Of a stretch of DNA of 64,000 nucleotides, positions 10,439 to 19,605 are shown piece after piece. The stretch spans positions 620,001-684,000 of the forward strand of contig NZ_CAJRAF010000004.1 in assembly GCF_907164905.1 (NCBI RefSeq), given 5' to 3'. The stretch is from Dyadobacter sp. CECT 9275. Lineage in GTDB: Bacteria; Bacteroidota; Bacteroidia; Cytophagales; Spirosomataceae. Position 1 is the first letter of the stretch. Each line of letters starts with the position of its first letter. The position numbers and the translations under genes were made by a program. Under the pieces are notes generated by a model, which searched no databases, had not been told where the DNA came from, and saw only the letters and a program-made list of their open reading frames with translations.

Positions 10439-11098
10439 ATGGGCGTCAAAGAATCGAATTTCCTACCAACAGATCAGGTAAGTCATCTTAATCTGCTGTC
10501 GGATGTGAAGTCTTCGGGGATGATAGATTCGGAAAAACTGATCCGGAAAAACTTCGAGGTAGACCGGGAAAAGGGATACGAGTTGCTTTTCAAACGATAT
10601 TACCAGCCGCTTTGCAGCCATGCGGTGCGGTTTGTTTATTCCAAAGAAGTTGCTGAGGACCTTGTAATGGAGATTTTTAGCCAGTTCTGGCAGAAGAATC
10701 TGCATTTAGGAATTCAAACCTCCTACCGTGCCTACCTCTTTACCACGGTACGGCATGCAGCCTATGCCTACCTGCGTGCGGAATTCAGCCGGGAAAAACC
10801 GTCTGAATTTCTCGTGGAAACCAATGGTACACCCGGGCCTGATACCCCCCAACAACTGCTGCAGTTCCACGAGCTATACGTAAAGATTGAAGAGGTAATC
10901 CGCTCTGCCTCTCCTCAGGGCCAAAAGGTTTTTGTCATGAGCCGGTTTGAAGGCAAGAAAAACCCTGTAATTGCTGAGGAACTGAACCTTTCCACCAAAA
11001 CGGTGGAGGGCCATATTACCAAAGTGCTTGCCCTCCTAAGGCAATCCTTACGCAACTATGGTATGCTTTCTACGCTGCTAGGCACTTTCCTTATCTAA
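10439..11098 (+). CDS. ECF-type RNA polymerase sigma factor
   Basis: 219 residues with the two regions of an ECF sigma factor. Region 2 (about residues 45-110) contains FKRYYQPLCSHA and SKEVAEDLVMEIFSQFW. Region 4 (about 140-200) contains SPQGQKVFVMSRFEGKKN and the helix-turn-helix IAEELNLSTKTVEGHI. Its task is to direct core RNA polymerase to the SusCD-type promoter when released by the membrane-bound FecR protein encoded next. The first 28 residues precede a second Met (10523) that would give a more typical length, so the start is uncertain. The gene opens the operon sigma-fecR-susC-susD. Confidence 0.9.
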   Translation: MGVKESNFLPTDQVSHLNLLSDVKSSGMIDSEKLIRKNFEVDREKGYELLFKRYYQPLCSHAVRFVYSKEVAEDLVMEIFSQFWQKNLHLGIQTSYRAYLFTTVRHAAYAYLRAEFSREKPSEFLVETNGTPGPDTPQQLLQFHELYVKIEEVIRSASPQGQKVFVMSRFEGKKNPVIAEELNLSTKTVEGHITKVLALLRQSLRNYGMLSTLLGTFLI

Positions 11099-11139
11099 AC
11101 CCTGAGGTCAGGCATCTTTTATTCCTAAAATTTTCAACG

Positions 11140-12132
11140 ATGAATGAGACAATATATAAACAGACGGTCAGGGCTTTGTTTGAAGGCCGTGCCACCGCTC
11201 CGCAGAAATCTATGATCCTGGATTTCCTGTCGGTTCCGGAAAACCAGGAATTGTATTTTTTGTGGCTGGAAGAATGGGAACTTCAAAATCCCCAGATCAT
11301 TGCAGACACCGATCCGGCCTATTTTCGGCTTATTGGAAAATCCATAGCCCCTGAATCTCATACCCCAACCCCTCCCGCCACCCCTCGTAACTGGTTTTGG
11401 CTGATGGGTATTGCCGCCTCCGTAACTTTTTTACTGGTGGTAACAGGATACCTGTTCAGGGATTCCATTTTACACAAAAAGTACACCACAGCTTATGGTG
11501 AGCTCAAAAGTTTGGTTTTACAGGATGGCAGCCGCGTCGTTTTAAATGCCAATTCAACACTCACAGTTCCCCGGTTTGACTTTGGAAAGAAATCCCGTGA
11601 GGTACAATTATCCGGAGAAGCCGAGTTTTCGGTCACACACCTGCCCAATAACCGCCGCTTCATTGTTCGCACACCAGACCAGTTGGAAGTACAGGTTTTG
11701 GGAACCGAGTTTATGGTTTACAGCCGGGCGAGAGGAAGTAAGGTGGTATTGAATAAAGGCAGCGTACAGCTGCGCTCACTAAAGAACAAGGACACAAAAC
11801 CACTGGTAATCAGCCCGGGAGATGTGGTGACGGTATCCAAACAGGGAAGCCTTACGCTCAGCCACAATCAGTCGGTAGCGGCGCATGCAGGATGGAAAGA
11901 CCACCACTTTACGTTTCAGGACACCCCCGTTTCCCAGATTGCCGACCAGTTGAATGAAACCTTTGGAGTCCGGATCATCATTGCCGATTCGTCTCTGTCA
12001 AAACGTACCCTGGGTGGAACATTCAAAGCGGAGACCGCCGACGACTTTTTGCAGGTCATGTCCGATATCCTTGGAGTCAGAATCATCCCCGGCACCGGTA
12101 AAACTCCGGAAACATATACCCTAACCTACTAA
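11140..12132 (+). CDS. FecR family anti-sigma factor / signal transducer
   Basis: 330 residues. The cytoplasmic N-terminal part (1-80) would bind the sigma factor, a single membrane helix lies at about residues 85-107 (FWLMGIAASVTFLLVV), and the periplasmic FecR domain follows. That domain includes the GELKSLVLQDGSRVVLNANS segment and the LSGEAEFSV and VLGTEFMV blocks, with a C-terminal DUF4974-like STN-related tail (FQDTPVSQIADQLNE). FecR receives the signal from the STN domain of the cognate TonB receptor (next gene) and frees the sigma factor. It sits 41 bp after the sigma gene and 20 bp before susC. Confidence 0.9.
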   Translation: MNETIYKQTVRALFEGRATAPQKSMILDFLSVPENQELYFLWLEEWELQNPQIIADTDPAYFRLIGKSIAPESHTPTPPATPRNWFWLMGIAASVTFLLVVTGYLFRDSILHKKYTTAYGELKSLVLQDGSRVVLNANSTLTVPRFDFGKKSREVQLSGEAEFSVTHLPNNRRFIVRTPDQLEVQVLGTEFMVYSRARGSKVVLNKGSVQLRSLKNKDTKPLVISPGDVVTVSKQGSLTLSHNQSVAAHAGWKDHHFTFQDTPVSQIADQLNETFGVRIIIADSSLSKRTLGGTFKAETADDFLQVMSDILGVRIIPGTGKTPETYTLTY

Positions 12133-12152
12133 ATCTTAACCCCTCATTAATT

Positions 12153-15100
12153 ATGAAACAACCGTTACGTTTATCACTACTGTCTGTAAGTGTCGCAGCC
12201 GTACTACTCGCAGCTCCGTGCCCTTCGGTGCTGGCGAGTGTCTCGCACCTGCCCGTGGGAACCAATCCTTCGGCCCAGTACGAGCCGTCCAAAATCACAT
12301 TGCGGGAAGCGCTTGTAAAATACAAAAAGCACTACGACCTGGATATCTTATACGAAGAAAAACTATTGGAAGGCATCACTGTTGCTCCCACAGCGCTCCT
12401 GTTTGGCAATAATGCAGAAAAAAGCCTGTCCCAGATATTAAAACCATTTGGCCTGAAAGCGAAAAAAGTGAATCAGGTAACGTTTGTAATCTTGTCGGAA
12501 AAAGCACTGCAGAAAAAAACATCGCTGCACGATGTCGAGCCTGCGGGTTCTTCCGGCGGCCCGTCCGCGGAGCGCCCGGCAGATCTGACCGCCCGGCTCA
12601 GCAATATGATCACGGAAAATGTAGTACGCAAAGTGGCTGACATCAAGGTAACGGGTTCGGTCAGCAGCGAGTCGGGGGAGAAACTTCCAGGCGTAAACGT
12701 GGTAGTGAAAGGGACGCAGCGCGGTACTTCGACTGATGAAAACGGAAATTTTCAAATTGAGGCTCCTGACGAAAACAGTGTTCTGATATTCAGCTTCATA
12801 GGACATGTAAAACAAGAAATCCCTGTCGGCAACCGTACCTCTTTTAATATTATCCTCAAAGCTGATGACATGTCGCTGAATGAGATTGTGGTGGTAGGTT
12901 ATGGCGAAATAAAAAAGACAGATGTTACCGGCGCAGTGGCTTCCATCCAAACCCAGGATATTACTCGTGCCAACCCGGTAATGGCGACAAAGGCGATCCA
13001 GGGGCAGATCGCAGGGGCCACGGTCACCAAGTCGAGCAACAAACCCGGTGCACCGTATAACATTACCATCCGCGGGGAAAACACGGTCAATAACTCCACG
13101 GAGCCTCTTGTGGTCATTGACGGACTGATGGGCGGGAACCTTAACAACCTGAACCCCAATGACATACAATCCATGGACGTATTGAAAGATGCCTCATCTA
13201 CCGCCATTTACGGATCGAGGGGAGCAAACGGTGTGATCATTGTGACCACAAAAAAAGGTCTTTCAGGGAAGCCAAGAGTGAGTTACGACGCTTATGTGGG
13301 TTATAAAGTACCGGCCCATTTACCCAAACTGATGAATGCCCAGCAGTTTTATAAAAACACGTATACCGACAGGATTCTGGAAGGTGCCGTGGGGGCAACG
13401 TTTACCGCTGCCGAAATGGAGATAATTAATTCGGGTAAATCGACGGACTGGGTGGATCTCATCACGGATCCCGCATTACAGATGAGCCACAACGTAAGTG
13501 TTTCAGGAGGAACTGACAAAACAACCTATCGTTTTTCGGCTGGTTACCTGAACGAAAACGGAAATGTACTTTACACCGGTTTTAAGAGATATAACCTCAA
13601 TGCAGGGCTGGACAGCAAACTCGGAGAGCATTTTAAGGTGGGGTTCACTTCCTATGCAACTTATAGCAGCCAGAATGTCGGATCCATGGAATCATTGAGG
13701 GGTGCTTATCGTGCCCGCCCATCAGGAGTACCCTACTATACTGACCTCGCCAATCCATCCGAAAATCAGGATCTCAACGTCAACGGGCTGGCTATCTGGA
13801 TGGGTATTAACGACAAGCAGGTACCTAATCCCCTGGCGGATGTGGATCCAAGTAACTCCAAACTGCAGACCAACAGCCAGACGGTGATGGGAAATGCCTA
13901 TGTTGAGTACATTCCGCTGAAAGGGCTCAGCATCCGTTCATCTCTATCGGCTTCCTTTGGTTCCGACAGGATAGGTGATTACCGGGGAACCTGGTCCAAA
14001 TCGCAGATAGGTAATAAACCACGCGCGCAGTATGACAACAAGACGCAGGGTAACTACACTCTGGATAACATCATTACCTACAATGGAGGTTTTGGAAAAC
14101 ACAAGTTTGGCATAACGGCATTACAAAGTACGTTTTACCAGCGCAACGAGGCTTACATGACTGCCGTAAAAGACCTGCCTTATAATTCGGACTGGTACGC
14201 ATTAAACACCGGTACCATTACATCCATTAGTAGTTCGCTTGTGGAGCGCTCGCTGCTTTCCTTCATGGGGCGTGTCAATTATTCATACAACGACAAATAT
14301 TTACTGACCGTCACCGGGCGTTCCGACGGGGCCTCACAGCTTTCGGAGGGAAATAAATGGGCGTTTTTCCCATCTGTAGCACTTGCCTGGAGGCTGGGTG
14401 ACGAGGCATTTATCTCTGACCTGAATGTATTTTCCAATCTGAAGCTCCGGCTCAGCTACGGACAGGTGGGTAATTCTACCGTTAGCCCATATAGCACCCA
14501 GGCCAATCTGCTTAATACCGGTTACGACTTTGACGGAACGGCGGCCTACGGTTTTGCGCCCTTAAATCTTGCTAATAAAAACCTGAAATGGGAACGAAGC
14601 AAGGAATTTAACGTAGGGGTGGATTTTGGTTTTTTCAAAAACCGTATTTCAGCATCTTTGGAACTGTATAACCGGAAAACGGTTGACCTGATCCTGAACC
14701 AAAAAATACCGACTGTCAACGGCTTTGCACAGCAAATTGCCAACGTGGGTCAGATCGAAAACAAGGGTATTGAATTGACTTTAAACACGGTTAATATTGC
14801 CAAAGGCCCGTTTGGCTGGAACAGTACATTTTCTTTCACCAGAAACAGAAACAAACTGCTTGAATTGTACGGCGACGGCCAGCAGGTAGATAAAGGCAAC
14901 AAACTCTTCGTAGGAAAACCATTACGTTCCAACTTCGACTATAAATTTGACGGTATCTGGCAAACGGCGGATAAAGACCTGGCTTCCAAATACAAACAGG
15001 TTCCCGGTTCCGTACGTGTGGTGGACCAGAACAATGACGGCCTGATCTCTTCCACCGATGCTATCGACGACCGCGTCGTACTGGGTTCTGCATTGCCTAA

Positions 15101-15560
15101 CTGGATTCTGGGTGTGACCAACAGGTTTAGTTACAAAAGTTTTGATTTCTCCTTCTTTGTGTATTACCGCAATGGCGTGCAGTATTATAACAGTTCATTA
15201 TCAGGAACTTTCGGGGAAATCGGCGGAACCCGTTACAACAAGCTGGCTGACCTGGATTACTGGAGAAGCGACAACCCTTCCAATACCTATTTCGGTGTCG
15301 CCGCAGCCAACCCCTATCGCAACGCTATCAATTATCAGGATGCAAGTTTCCTACGGATTTCCGATCTGACCCTCGGTTACTCCTTACCTTCCGGCCTGAT
15401 CAGCAAATGGAAAATGACCCATGCCCGATTCTATGGCCAGGTAACCAATCCTTTTGTTTTCAGCAAGTTCACCGGCTTCGACCCTGAGTTCAACTCCGCC
15501 ATTTATCAGGACGACGTACCCTCTGCCGCCTATACCGTTGGTGTGAACATCAGTTTTTAA
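12153..15560 (+). CDS. SusC/RagA-type TonB-dependent outer-membrane receptor with STN domain
   Basis: 1135 residues. A signal peptide (about 1-29) precedes an STN signalling domain at about 48-115 (ITLREALVKYKK), a carboxypeptidase-like regulatory beta-sandwich at about 165-235, a TonB-box-like stretch (LNEIVVVGYG, about 243-252), a plug (GSRGANGVIIVTTKKG) and a long beta-barrel ending in VGVNISF. It imports oligosaccharides across the outer membrane using TonB energy. The N-terminal STN domain marks it as a transducer-type receptor that also signals to the FecR/sigma pair just upstream. SusD follows after 19 bp. Confidence 0.95.
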   Translation: MKQPLRLSLLSVSVAAVLLAAPCPSVLASVSHLPVGTNPSAQYEPSKITLREALVKYKKHYDLDILYEEKLLEGITVAPTALLFGNNAEKSLSQILKPFGLKAKKVNQVTFVILSEKALQKKTSLHDVEPAGSSGGPSAERPADLTARLSNMITENVVRKVADIKVTGSVSSESGEKLPGVNVVVKGTQRGTSTDENGNFQIEAPDENSVLIFSFIGHVKQEIPVGNRTSFNIILKADDMSLNEIVVVGYGEIKKTDVTGAVASIQTQDITRANPVMATKAIQGQIAGATVTKSSNKPGAPYNITIRGENTVNNSTEPLVVIDGLMGGNLNNLNPNDIQSMDVLKDASSTAIYGSRGANGVIIVTTKKGLSGKPRVSYDAYVGYKVPAHLPKLMNAQQFYKNTYTDRILEGAVGATFTAAEMEIINSGKSTDWVDLITDPALQMSHNVSVSGGTDKTTYRFSAGYLNENGNVLYTGFKRYNLNAGLDSKLGEHFKVGFTSYATYSSQNVGSMESLRGAYRARPSGVPYYTDLANPSENQDLNVNGLAIWMGINDKQVPNPLADVDPSNSKLQTNSQTVMGNAYVEYIPLKGLSIRSSLSASFGSDRIGDYRGTWSKSQIGNKPRAQYDNKTQGNYTLDNIITYNGGFGKHKFGITALQSTFYQRNEAYMTAVKDLPYNSDWYALNTGTITSISSSLVERSLLSFMGRVNYSYNDKYLLTVTGRSDGASQLSEGNKWAFFPSVALAWRLGDEAFISDLNVFSNLKLRLSYGQVGNSTVSPYSTQANLLNTGYDFDGTAAYGFAPLNLANKNLKWERSKEFNVGVDFGFFKNRISASLELYNRKTVDLILNQKIPTVNGFAQQIANVGQIENKGIELTLNTVNIAKGPFGWNSTFSFTRNRNKLLELYGDGQQVDKGNKLFVGKPLRSNFDYKFDGIWQTADKDLASKYKQVPGSVRVVDQNNDGLISSTDAIDDRVVLGSALPNWILGVTNRFSYKSFDFSFFVYYRNGVQYYNSSLSGTFGEIGGTRYNKLADLDYWRSDNPSNTYFGVAAANPYRNAINYQDASFLRISDLTLGYSLPSGLISKWKMTHARFYGQVTNPFVFSKFTGFDPEFNSAIYQDDVPSAAYTVGVNISF

Positions 15561-15579
15561 AATATTAACCAGAGCAAAA

Positions 15580-17433
15580 ATGAAAAATTTTAAACATATA
15601 CGTTCCATTACATTAGCGGTTGGGCTGACAGGCTTGATTGCCTCCGGATGCAGCGAGGACTTTCTCACAGAGAAACCTGTTACAACCTTAACCACAGACG
15701 TTTACTATAAAACAGAAGCAGGTTTTGAAGATCTGATCCGTTCCTGCTACCCATTGCTTCGGAACATCCACCAGAGTAGGCAGCTGGTTTTAAATGGTAC
15801 GGATATTTTCACATCTGCATCCGGCTGGTCATCTCCTTTGGTAACGGTGGCTCCGTCCTTAGATACTTATGATGCGGGTTTTAATGCCAGTTCAGTTGCA
15901 GAACTACAGAGTCTCTGGCAACTGTTATATGCCGAAATTGGTCGTACCAATACTGCCATTGACCGCTCCGCAGACATCACTACCATGGCCCCGGCCTTAA
16001 AAGATGCGCGCGTTTCGGAAGCCAAGTTTCTTCGGGCCCTTTGCTATTTTTATCTTGTACAGCACTGGGGCGATGTGCCTATGCCGTTGAAAGAAATCAC
16101 ATCGGGCAGTAAAGAATCGGTTAAAGCTGCATCGGCCGACATCTATAAACAGATTATTGAAGATCTTTTGGAATGCGAAGCAAAATTACCTGTCACGGCA
16201 ACCAATTATGGAAGGATCACCAAAGGCACGGCACAGTTTCTGCTTTCACGGGTATACCTGACCAGAGGCTGGAATTTCAAAAACTCCCTGGGCGGTACCG
16301 CTGCCGACTTCGACCTAGCCCTTCAGTATGCCGACAAAGTGATTGATGCCTACCCATTGGCAACATCCTACAACCTTTTGTTTCCGACACGGAATGAAAA
16401 CGTGCTGAAACAATATACGGGTGCTCAAAATGACAAGAATCCTGAAATCGTTTTTGCCGTACAATACAGCAGTGAAGTGCTTACCAATAAAACGGACCTG
16501 GCTTTTGCATACGACGTGGCAGGCGGCAATAACCTGCATTCGGTCTTCGGAGGTAATGCCGATTCCTATGCCGGATCCAAAGGGCGAACCAGCGACTATA
16601 ACCGGTATCAGCCGTTTCATGTGACCACGCCAGCCATGTACCGCCTTTTTGACCCGCAGTTGGACAGCCGTTACGATCACAACTTCCTGGATGCAGGGCT
16701 GGCTCTGGCAGCAGTAAAAGATTTCAAGCCCATTCCATCCAATCCCAACCTGAAAATTGACATTGCCGTAGGTGATACTGTCGTATTTTTCCCACCCTGG
16801 AATACTCCCGTCACAAACCTGAACGACAAGGGAATTGACGTGGGCGGTAAGAAAAAGTTTGCCATCATGAATGTTTCAGAGTATGGCGGTGCCTATCCCA
16901 CAACCTCCGGATTCGGTGCCGGGGAATATCCGCTGATGTGGAAATTCTGGCAGCCGGGTATCCCCAATGGCGACGCGCAGGGGACATTTAACGAGGCTGT
17001 TTTCCGCTCCGCAGAAGCATATCTTATCGCAGCAGAAGCGATTGTAAAAGGGGCCAAAGGCGGAAAATTGGGAACGGCTGACATATACTACAACAAGGTA
17101 CTGGACCGTGCACTGGGTGCCAAGAAAAATGCTGACCCTAAATGTGCGGCTAATCCGGCGGATGTCACCTCCCAGGCCGCCGTTTCGTACCGTGCAACGC
17201 CTGCCAACATCACCATTGACCTCATTCTGGATGAACGCGCCAGAGAATTGATGGGGGAATATTCCCGCTGGTTTGACCTGAAAAGAACCGGAAAACTGAT
17301 AGAGCGTGTGAAGAAATACAACCCATGGGCCAACAAGGGAATCCTCATTTCAGAAAAACACTACTTGCGCCCTATCCCGCAAAGTGAAATAGACTTATCG
17401 TACCCTCCTCTTAAACAAAATGACGGTTATTGA
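15580..17433 (+). CDS. RagB/SusD family glycan-binding lipoprotein
   Basis: 617 residues. The lipobox IASGC near residue 24 marks an outer-membrane lipoprotein. It has the SusD hallmarks: SEDFLTEKP right after the lipidated Cys, TPR-like helices (EAKFLRALCYFYLVQHWGD near residue 147), a DERARELMGEYSRWFDLKRTG block near residue 550, and a C-terminal YLRPIPQSEIDLSYP segment. It caps the SusC barrel and captures the glycan at the cell surface. A large stem-loop (17464-17527) separates it from the enzyme genes downstream. Confidence 0.95.
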   Translation: MKNFKHIRSITLAVGLTGLIASGCSEDFLTEKPVTTLTTDVYYKTEAGFEDLIRSCYPLLRNIHQSRQLVLNGTDIFTSASGWSSPLVTVAPSLDTYDAGFNASSVAELQSLWQLLYAEIGRTNTAIDRSADITTMAPALKDARVSEAKFLRALCYFYLVQHWGDVPMPLKEITSGSKESVKAASADIYKQIIEDLLECEAKLPVTATNYGRITKGTAQFLLSRVYLTRGWNFKNSLGGTAADFDLALQYADKVIDAYPLATSYNLLFPTRNENVLKQYTGAQNDKNPEIVFAVQYSSEVLTNKTDLAFAYDVAGGNNLHSVFGGNADSYAGSKGRTSDYNRYQPFHVTTPAMYRLFDPQLDSRYDHNFLDAGLALAAVKDFKPIPSNPNLKIDIAVGDTVVFFPPWNTPVTNLNDKGIDVGGKKKFAIMNVSEYGGAYPTTSGFGAGEYPLMWKFWQPGIPNGDAQGTFNEAVFRSAEAYLIAAEAIVKGAKGGKLGTADIYYNKVLDRALGAKKNADPKCAANPADVTSQAAVSYRATPANITIDLILDERARELMGEYSRWFDLKRTGKLIERVKKYNPWANKGILISEKHYLRPIPQSEIDLSYPPLKQNDGY

Positions 17434-17463
17434 TTTTTAATCAGTAACACCGTGCCCAAACTA

Positions 17464-17527
17464 ATCGGTGGCATGGCTAGTTCGTATAGCTTCGTAAAAA
17501 GCCTGATGGATCAGCCATGCCACCGAT
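17464..17527 (+). repeat. 15-bp perfect inverted repeat between susD and the enzyme genes
   Basis: Arms ATCGGTGGCATGGCT (17464-17478) and AGCCATGCCACCGAT (17513-17527) match perfectly around a 34-nt spacer that contains TTCGTA twice. No T-run follows, so it is not a normal intrinsic terminator. In the mRNA it would form a strong stem-loop between the susCD part and the enzyme part. This suits transcript processing, protection of the susCD 3' end, or partial attenuation. It could also be a copy of a dispersed intergenic repeat. Confidence 0.7.
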
Positions 17528-17551
17528 AGCTTCAAAAATGAATTACCGTAA

Positions 17552-19570
17552 ATGAATATACTTCGGGTACTACTCGTCTCGGGCTGCATGTTTCTTACCG
17601 GTTCACAGGCTTATGCTCAAAAATTATCCGGTCTTTGGCTGGATGATTTAAATATCAAATCTTTTTCCGAAGGAATTCCAGCGGTCCTTGGAAAAACCAA
17701 TGCAAGCGGCGATCCGATGCTGATCAAAGGCGTTCACTACAAACATGGCGTCGGGGTAAATTCGACTAGTATCCTCGCCTTTTACCTGAATGGAAATGCT
17801 ACCGGATTTTCCGCTTTGGTAGGCGTAGATGATAAAGGGAATAAGTCTTTGCCGCATACTTTTTACGTCATTGGCGACCGGAAAATTCTTTTCAAAAGCC
17901 GTGAGATCCGATGGGGAGAAGCGCCGCAAGCCGTCTATGTGAATCTGACGGGAATCAAACGATTAGGTTTACTGGTGATGGTCAACGACGAAGGTTTAAC
18001 CAAAACCTATGCCAACTGGGCTGATGCGCGTTTTGAAATGCTAAAGAACCATCTTCCACAAAATATTCCCAATGATGACGAACGCTACATTTTAACACCA
18101 CCTCCTGCCAAAGCACCAAGGATAAACGCAGCAAAAGTTTTCGGAGCAACCCCCGGCAATCCGTTTTTGTACACCATAGCTGCAACAGGAGAAAGACCCG
18201 TCATTTTCTCCGCACAAAACTTACCTTCCGGTCTTTCTTTGGATACCAAAACAGGGATCATTACAGGCAGTATCAAACAACGGGGCAGTTATACTGTGGT
18301 TTTAAAAGCAAAAAACCGGTTTGGCCAGGCGGTTGAAAATCTAAGGATAAAGATTGGAGATACCATCGCGCTTACCCCTCCCATTGGCTGGAATGGCTGG
18401 AATTCCTGGGCGAGAAACATAGACCGCGAAAAAGTCATTTCTTCTGCCAATGCTATGGTTCGGACGGGGCTAAGCCAGCATGGCTGGACTTATATCAACA
18501 TTGACGACGCCTGGCAAGGGCAGCGCGGCGGTAAGTTTAATGCCATTCAACCCAATGAAAAGTTCCCGAAATTCAGGGAAATGGTTGATTACATTCACAG
18601 CCTGGGTTTGAAAGCGGGCCTTTATTCTACTCCCTGGATTTCCAGTTATGCCGGATTTACGGGTGGTTCATCCAATTTGGAAAACGGTTTTTTTCCGGAT
18701 TCCGTGCGAGATCATAAAAGGCTTTTCCGTTACATAGGCAAATACCGTTTTGAAAAAAATGACGCCCTGCAAATGGCCGAGTGGGGAATTGATTACCTCA
18801 AATACGACTGGCGTTTAGAGGTACCTTCGGCAGAACGCATGTCGATTGCATTGAAGGAATCGGGCAGGGATATTTTGTACAGCATTTCCAATTCCGCTCC
18901 TTTTAGCCATGTGCAGGATTGGGCCAGGTTAACAAACGCTTACCGCACCGGACCCGACATCCGCGACAGCTTTAACAGTTTGTTTGTCTCTGCTTTCACA
19001 CTTGACAAATGGAGCCCTTATGGCGGTCCGGGACACTGGAACGACCCCGACATGATGATCCTGGGTAATGTGACAACGGGTACGCAGCTGCACCCCACCC
19101 GTCTTACACCCGACGAACAATACAGTCATGTCAGTTTATTCTGTCTTTTATCCGCACCGCTTTTAATTGGCTGCCCCATTGAACAGCTTGATGCCTTCAC
19201 GTTGAATTTGCTAACCAATGACGAGGTGATTGCTATCAATCAGGATCCGCTGGGGAAGCCAGCACGGCTTGTTTCGGAAGAAAATGGCGTGCAGATCTGG
19301 CTAAAATCGCTGGAAGACGGATCCTATGCCGTTGGTCTTTTCAACACCGCTGATTTTGGAAAAACACCAGAATCCTATTTCCGCTGGGGTGATGAAAAAC
19401 CCAAAGCGTTCACATTCGAATTTTCGAAAATCGGGCTGAAAGGAAAGTTTAAACTACGGGATGTATGGCGGCAAACGGACATTGGTTCTTTTGACCAAAA
19501 ATACCAGACCCAAATCCGTCATCACGGTGTAGTAATGCTAAAAATGATACCTGAAGGATCTTCAAAATAA
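17552..19570 (+). CDS. NPCBM domain-containing GH27 family enzyme (alpha-galactosidase type), copy A
   Basis: 672 residues with an N-terminal signal peptide ending AYAQ. Domains in order: NPCBM/NEW2 carbohydrate-binding module (about 24-160; SGLWLDDLNIKSFSEG, HGVGVNSTS), a putative-Ig (He_PIG-like) linker at about 190-270, and a GH27 catalytic (beta/alpha)8 barrel from about 277 (PPIGWNGWNSW) followed by a beta-sandwich. GH27 enzymes are retaining alpha-galactosidases or alpha-N-acetylgalactosaminidases. Asp419 in KYDW fits the nucleophile, and the RTGPDIRDS segment (Asp469, Asp472) fits the acid/base region. Probably periplasmic or surface-exposed and acting on galactosyl side chains of the imported glycan. 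A second copy follows at once. Confidence 0.88.
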   Translation: MNILRVLLVSGCMFLTGSQAYAQKLSGLWLDDLNIKSFSEGIPAVLGKTNASGDPMLIKGVHYKHGVGVNSTSILAFYLNGNATGFSALVGVDDKGNKSLPHTFYVIGDRKILFKSREIRWGEAPQAVYVNLTGIKRLGLLVMVNDEGLTKTYANWADARFEMLKNHLPQNIPNDDERYILTPPPAKAPRINAAKVFGATPGNPFLYTIAATGERPVIFSAQNLPSGLSLDTKTGIITGSIKQRGSYTVVLKAKNRFGQAVENLRIKIGDTIALTPPIGWNGWNSWARNIDREKVISSANAMVRTGLSQHGWTYINIDDAWQGQRGGKFNAIQPNEKFPKFREMVDYIHSLGLKAGLYSTPWISSYAGFTGGSSNLENGFFPDSVRDHKRLFRYIGKYRFEKNDALQMAEWGIDYLKYDWRLEVPSAERMSIALKESGRDILYSISNSAPFSHVQDWARLTNAYRTGPDIRDSFNSLFVSAFTLDKWSPYGGPGHWNDPDMMILGNVTTGTQLHPTRLTPDEQYSHVSLFCLLSAPLLIGCPIEQLDAFTLNLLTNDEVIAINQDPLGKPARLVSEENGVQIWLKSLEDGSYAVGLFNTADFGKTPESYFRWGDEKPKAFTFEFSKIGLKGKFKLRDVWRQTDIGSFDQKYQTQIRHHGVVMLKMIPEGSSK

Positions 19571-19605
19571 TGTATAAACCTTTCCCTAGTAAAAGTAAAT
19601 CAAAA

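Noticed and set aside
12438..13169. Long antisense reading frame (243 codons) inside the SusC gene
   Set aside because: Shadow frame: no recognisable domain, unlikely composition, and the sense strand encodes a complete SusC.
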